Positions 5,221 to 7,031 of a DNA stretch of 7,031 nucleotides are shown piece by piece (position 1 is the first letter of the stretch; each line of letters begins with the position of its first letter). The DNA is from Planctomycetes bacterium RBG_16_43_13. GTDB lineage: Bacteria; Planctomycetota; MHYJ01. The stretch spans positions 1 through 7,031 of the forward strand of contig MHYJ01000054.1 in assembly GCA_001828445.1 (NCBI GenBank), given 5' to 3'. The notes under the pieces were generated by a model. It made no database searches. It was not told where the DNA came from and was given only the letters and a program-made list of their open reading frames with translations. The position numbers were made by a program, and so were the translations under genes.

Positions 5221-6648
5221 GTGGATTCATTGACGATAGAGAATATAGACATAGAGGTAACACTCCAAAAAGTAAGGAAGCTTCTTTCTGAAGAGAAAGG
5301 GTTATCGCCGGCCATGAGGTCCATGGTGGAGTTATTGGTATTACTGATAACGCTGCTGGTAGGTCGTTTAAACCGTAACAGTCGCAACAGCAGTAAGCCT
5401 CCCTCAAGTAATCCGAACCGCCAGAGAGAAAGCAAGGCGAAAGGTGAGAGGAAGGCGGGTGGACAAAAGGGTCGTGAGGGGGTGACGCTGGAAAAGGTTG
5501 AGAACCCTGATAAAGTGGAAGTGATAAAAGTAGACCGGAGGAAGTTGCCACGTGGGGAATATAAGGTAGTGGGTTACGAAGCGCGCCAGGTGTTTGATAT
5601 TGAGATTTCCAGGAAGGTAACAGAGTATCGTGCAGAGATAGTTGAGGACAGGAAGGGGAATCGGTTTAGTGCGCACTTTCCTGAAGGAGTAACAAAGGCG
5701 GCGCAGTATGGGCCGGATTTGAAAGCACATGCGGTATATATGTCACAGTATCAATTGATACCCTATAAGAGAATCCAGGGGTATTTTGAAGGGCAGGTGG
5801 GGATACCGGTGAGTGAAGGGTCCCTTTACAACTTTAATCAGGAAGCCTATGAAAACCTGGAACCCGTCGATGGGAAAAGCAAGGCAGAACTGGCCAAGTC
5901 AGATGTGTTGCATGTGGATGAAACGAGTATTAACAAGAATGGGGACAGATATTGGTTACATAGCGCATCCAATAGTATGTGGACATACTTTTTCCCTCAC
6001 GAAAAGCGGGGGAGAGAGGCGATGGATAGCATAGGGATATTGCCCCAATTTCGTGGGATTCTTTGTCACGACCATTTGAAGTCGTATTACACCTATTCCT
6101 GTACGCACGCGCTTTGTAATGCGCACCACCTGAGAGAGTTAGAGGGGGTGTGGGAAGAGGATAATAAGCAACGATGGGCGAAAGAGATGAAAACCTTGCT
6201 CGAAGAGATAAATCGTGCAACAAACGATGCCGGGGGAATGTTGGGAGCCGGTGAGTCTGAAAAATACCGGCAAAGGTACCGGGCGATATTGCAAAACGCA
6301 GAAGCCGAAAGCCCTCCCCCTGATGAAACAAACCGTAAGGGGAAAAGGGGGCGGGTGAAAAGGACAAAAGCCAGGAATCTTCTGGAGCGATTGCGAGGGT
6401 ATGAGGATGATGTACTCAGGTTTATGGACAATAAAAACGTCCCCTTCAGAAATAATTTGGCTGAAAACGATATCAGGATGACAAAGGTTCAGCAAAAAAT
6501 ATCGGGCTGTTTTCGTTCTTTGGACGGAGCCAGGATTTTCTGCCGCATTCGCAGTTACCTCTCAACCTGTAGAAAACAAGGGGTAAATTTGAGCCAGGCA
6601 TTAACAATGCTATTTCACGGCAAATTGCCGGATTTTCTTCGCTCGTAG
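5221..6648 (+). CDS. IS66-family transposase (single-ORF, ISBst12-like group)
   Basis: This 475-residue transposase is full length. In order: a hydrophobic N-terminal helix (about 31-50) and the NRNSRNSSKPPSSNP motif (51-65) typical of IS66 TnpC proteins; a basic KAGGQKGREG stretch (78-87); a zinc-finger/linker-like region; then the DDE nuclease domain with HVDET (D233), CHDHLKSYY (D284), CNAHHLREL (299-307) and NNLAENDIRM (E415). All three acidic residues are present, so it may be active. No tnpA or tnpB genes accompany it, as in the ISBst12-like group. Start: GTG 5221 is the first usual start after an in-frame TAG at 5194; TTG 5230 with AGGTGGA just ahead is an alternative. No internal stop or frameshift is visible. 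Confidence 0.92.
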   Translation: MDSLTIENIDIEVTLQKVRKLLSEEKGLSPAMRSMVELLVLLITLLVGRLNRNSRNSSKPPSSNPNRQRESKAKGERKAGGQKGREGVTLEKVENPDKVEVIKVDRRKLPRGEYKVVGYEARQVFDIEISRKVTEYRAEIVEDRKGNRFSAHFPEGVTKAAQYGPDLKAHAVYMSQYQLIPYKRIQGYFEGQVGIPVSEGSLYNFNQEAYENLEPVDGKSKAELAKSDVLHVDETSINKNGDRYWLHSASNSMWTYFFPHEKRGREAMDSIGILPQFRGILCHDHLKSYYTYSCTHALCNAHHLRELEGVWEEDNKQRWAKEMKTLLEEINRATNDAGGMLGAGESEKYRQRYRAILQNAEAESPPPDETNRKGKRGRVKRTKARNLLERLRGYEDDVLRFMDNKNVPFRNNLAENDIRMTKVQQKISGCFRSLDGARIFCRIRSYLSTCRKQGVNLSQALTMLFHGKLPDFLRS

Positions 6649-6662
6649 CGATTGTGAGCGAA
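6638..6662. repeat. Inverted repeat spanning the transposase stop codon
   Basis: TTCGCTC (6638-6644) pairs with GAGCGAA (6656-6662) across an 11-nt loop that contains the TAG stop. No T-run follows on the + strand, so it is not a standard terminator. It may be part of the IS end. Confidence 0.35.
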
Positions 6663-6672
6663 AATACGCTGA

Positions 6673-6972
6673 ATAGTTACGAAAAATCAAAGAAGGTGGC
6701 TTTTCCTTGCGGCATGGATTTTGGCTTGTATTATTACCATTATTACCTATTATCATGGTTATGAAAAACCAGGACATCATCCGTCAATAACGTTGTTTCT
6801 TAAGCATCCCTTTGATTTTATCTGGTATGTCCTTGCCTACCTGGGTTCTCCCCTTGGCACCAGAAATACAGACATATCTATTGGTGTGGGTATGTTTTTA
6901 CTCATTTTATTTATCATAGGAACAATAAACATCCGGAAGTTCTATAAAGAGGCGTTTCATAGGCTATTATAG
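6673..6972 (+). pseudogene. C-terminal remnant of an integral membrane protein, cut by the IS66 element
   Basis: The frame follows an in-frame TGA (6670-6672) and runs about 99 residues to TAG. A TTG at 6721 could start an 83-residue protein, but the sequence upstream reads as genuine protein (VTKNQRRWLFLAAWILACII), so the fragment is better seen as the tail of a longer gene. Seen: a basic segment then hydrophobic helix, the motif YEKPGHHPSITLFLKHPFDF, a YVLAYLGSPLG loop, and a last helix IGVGMFLLILFIIGTI followed by basic residues. This pattern resembles the C-terminal region of multi-span hypothetical membrane proteins I have seen in many bacteria; no named family is claimed. Its 5' part is absent from the left side of the IS66 element, so the gene has lost its front half or more. 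Confidence 0.6.
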
Positions 6973-6974
6973 CC
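6962..6974 (+). terminator. Small hairpin at the stop codon of the membrane-protein remnant
   Basis: GGCTA-tta-TAGCC spans the TAG stop. A short stem without a strong T-run follows, so termination is possible but weak. Confidence 0.25.
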
Positions 6975-7031
6975 CTATTCATAAAATTTGCAATATACGA
7001 TGGAATATTACTGATAAACGTGTATACTGGA

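Larger units (their letters stand above)
5221..6680 (+). mobile_element. IS66-family insertion sequence (left boundary not determined)
   Basis: The element consists of the transposase gene plus its ends. The right end is probably at 6680, because the sequence finishes CGCTGAATAGTTAC; read inward this is GTAACTATTCAGCG, in keeping with the GTAA tips of IS66-type elements. The open frame of the membrane-protein fragment begins at about the same point. I found no matching left inverted repeat or 8-bp target duplication between 5036 and 5220, so the left limit is given only as the start of the gene. Confidence 0.6.

Noticed and set aside
5930..6495. Several minus-strand frames across the transposase gene
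   Set aside because: Antisense shadows of an intact, motif-confirmed IS66 transposase.
6619..6631. CGGCAAATTGCCG palindrome as a terminator
   Set aside because: It lies inside the transposase coding sequence, with a one-base centre that cannot form an RNA loop without melting the stem.

Overview
The window looks like bacterial chromosome interrupted by accessory DNA. The left edge holds the 3' end of a large membrane-anchored protein of the BatA/VWA type. Such genes are common in planctomycetes and related PVC bacteria, so a planctomycete host, possibly an anammox-type one, is plausible. This rests on one partial gene and general style, and I cannot fix the taxon.

Layout: 1-1443 is the C-terminal part of the BatA-like protein (+). 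1444-2251 has no intact gene. It contains a 494-bp transposase-less element (1739-2232) with 26-bp imperfect terminal inverted repeats, a perfect 8-bp target duplication, internal stem-loops and a decayed reading frame. 2252-4265 is a compact Type II restriction-modification (R-M) locus: a Dam-like (D12 class) adenine methyltransferase on the minus strand, a divergent small XRE-type regulator (candidate controller, C protein), and a putative PD-(D/E)XK endonuclease whose start overlaps the regulator's stop. 4304-5035 is a same-strand gene of unknown function just behind the endonuclease. 5221-6648 is a full-length IS66-family (single-ORF type) transposase. 6673-6972 is the C-terminal remnant of an integral membrane protein whose frame begins at the likely right end of the IS66 element.

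The R-M genes form one logical unit. The methyltransferase has a textbook sigma70-type promoter (TTGACA, 17 nt, TATAAT) whose -35 box overlaps the regulator's ATG. A 17-bp palindrome covers the last base of the -10 box and the predicted transcription start. A regulator bound there could shut down the methyltransferase promoter while lying just ahead of the regulator-endonuclease operon. This is the usual logic for delaying endonuclease until the host DNA is methylated. The R-M genes and the gene after them are visibly more AT-rich than the BatA-like gene and the transposase, which fits acquisition by transfer.

The points most worth following up are the target-duplicated mini-element, the promoter/palindrome/start-codon overlap, the unassigned endonuclease, the unknown gene behind it, and the membrane gene cut by the IS66 element.
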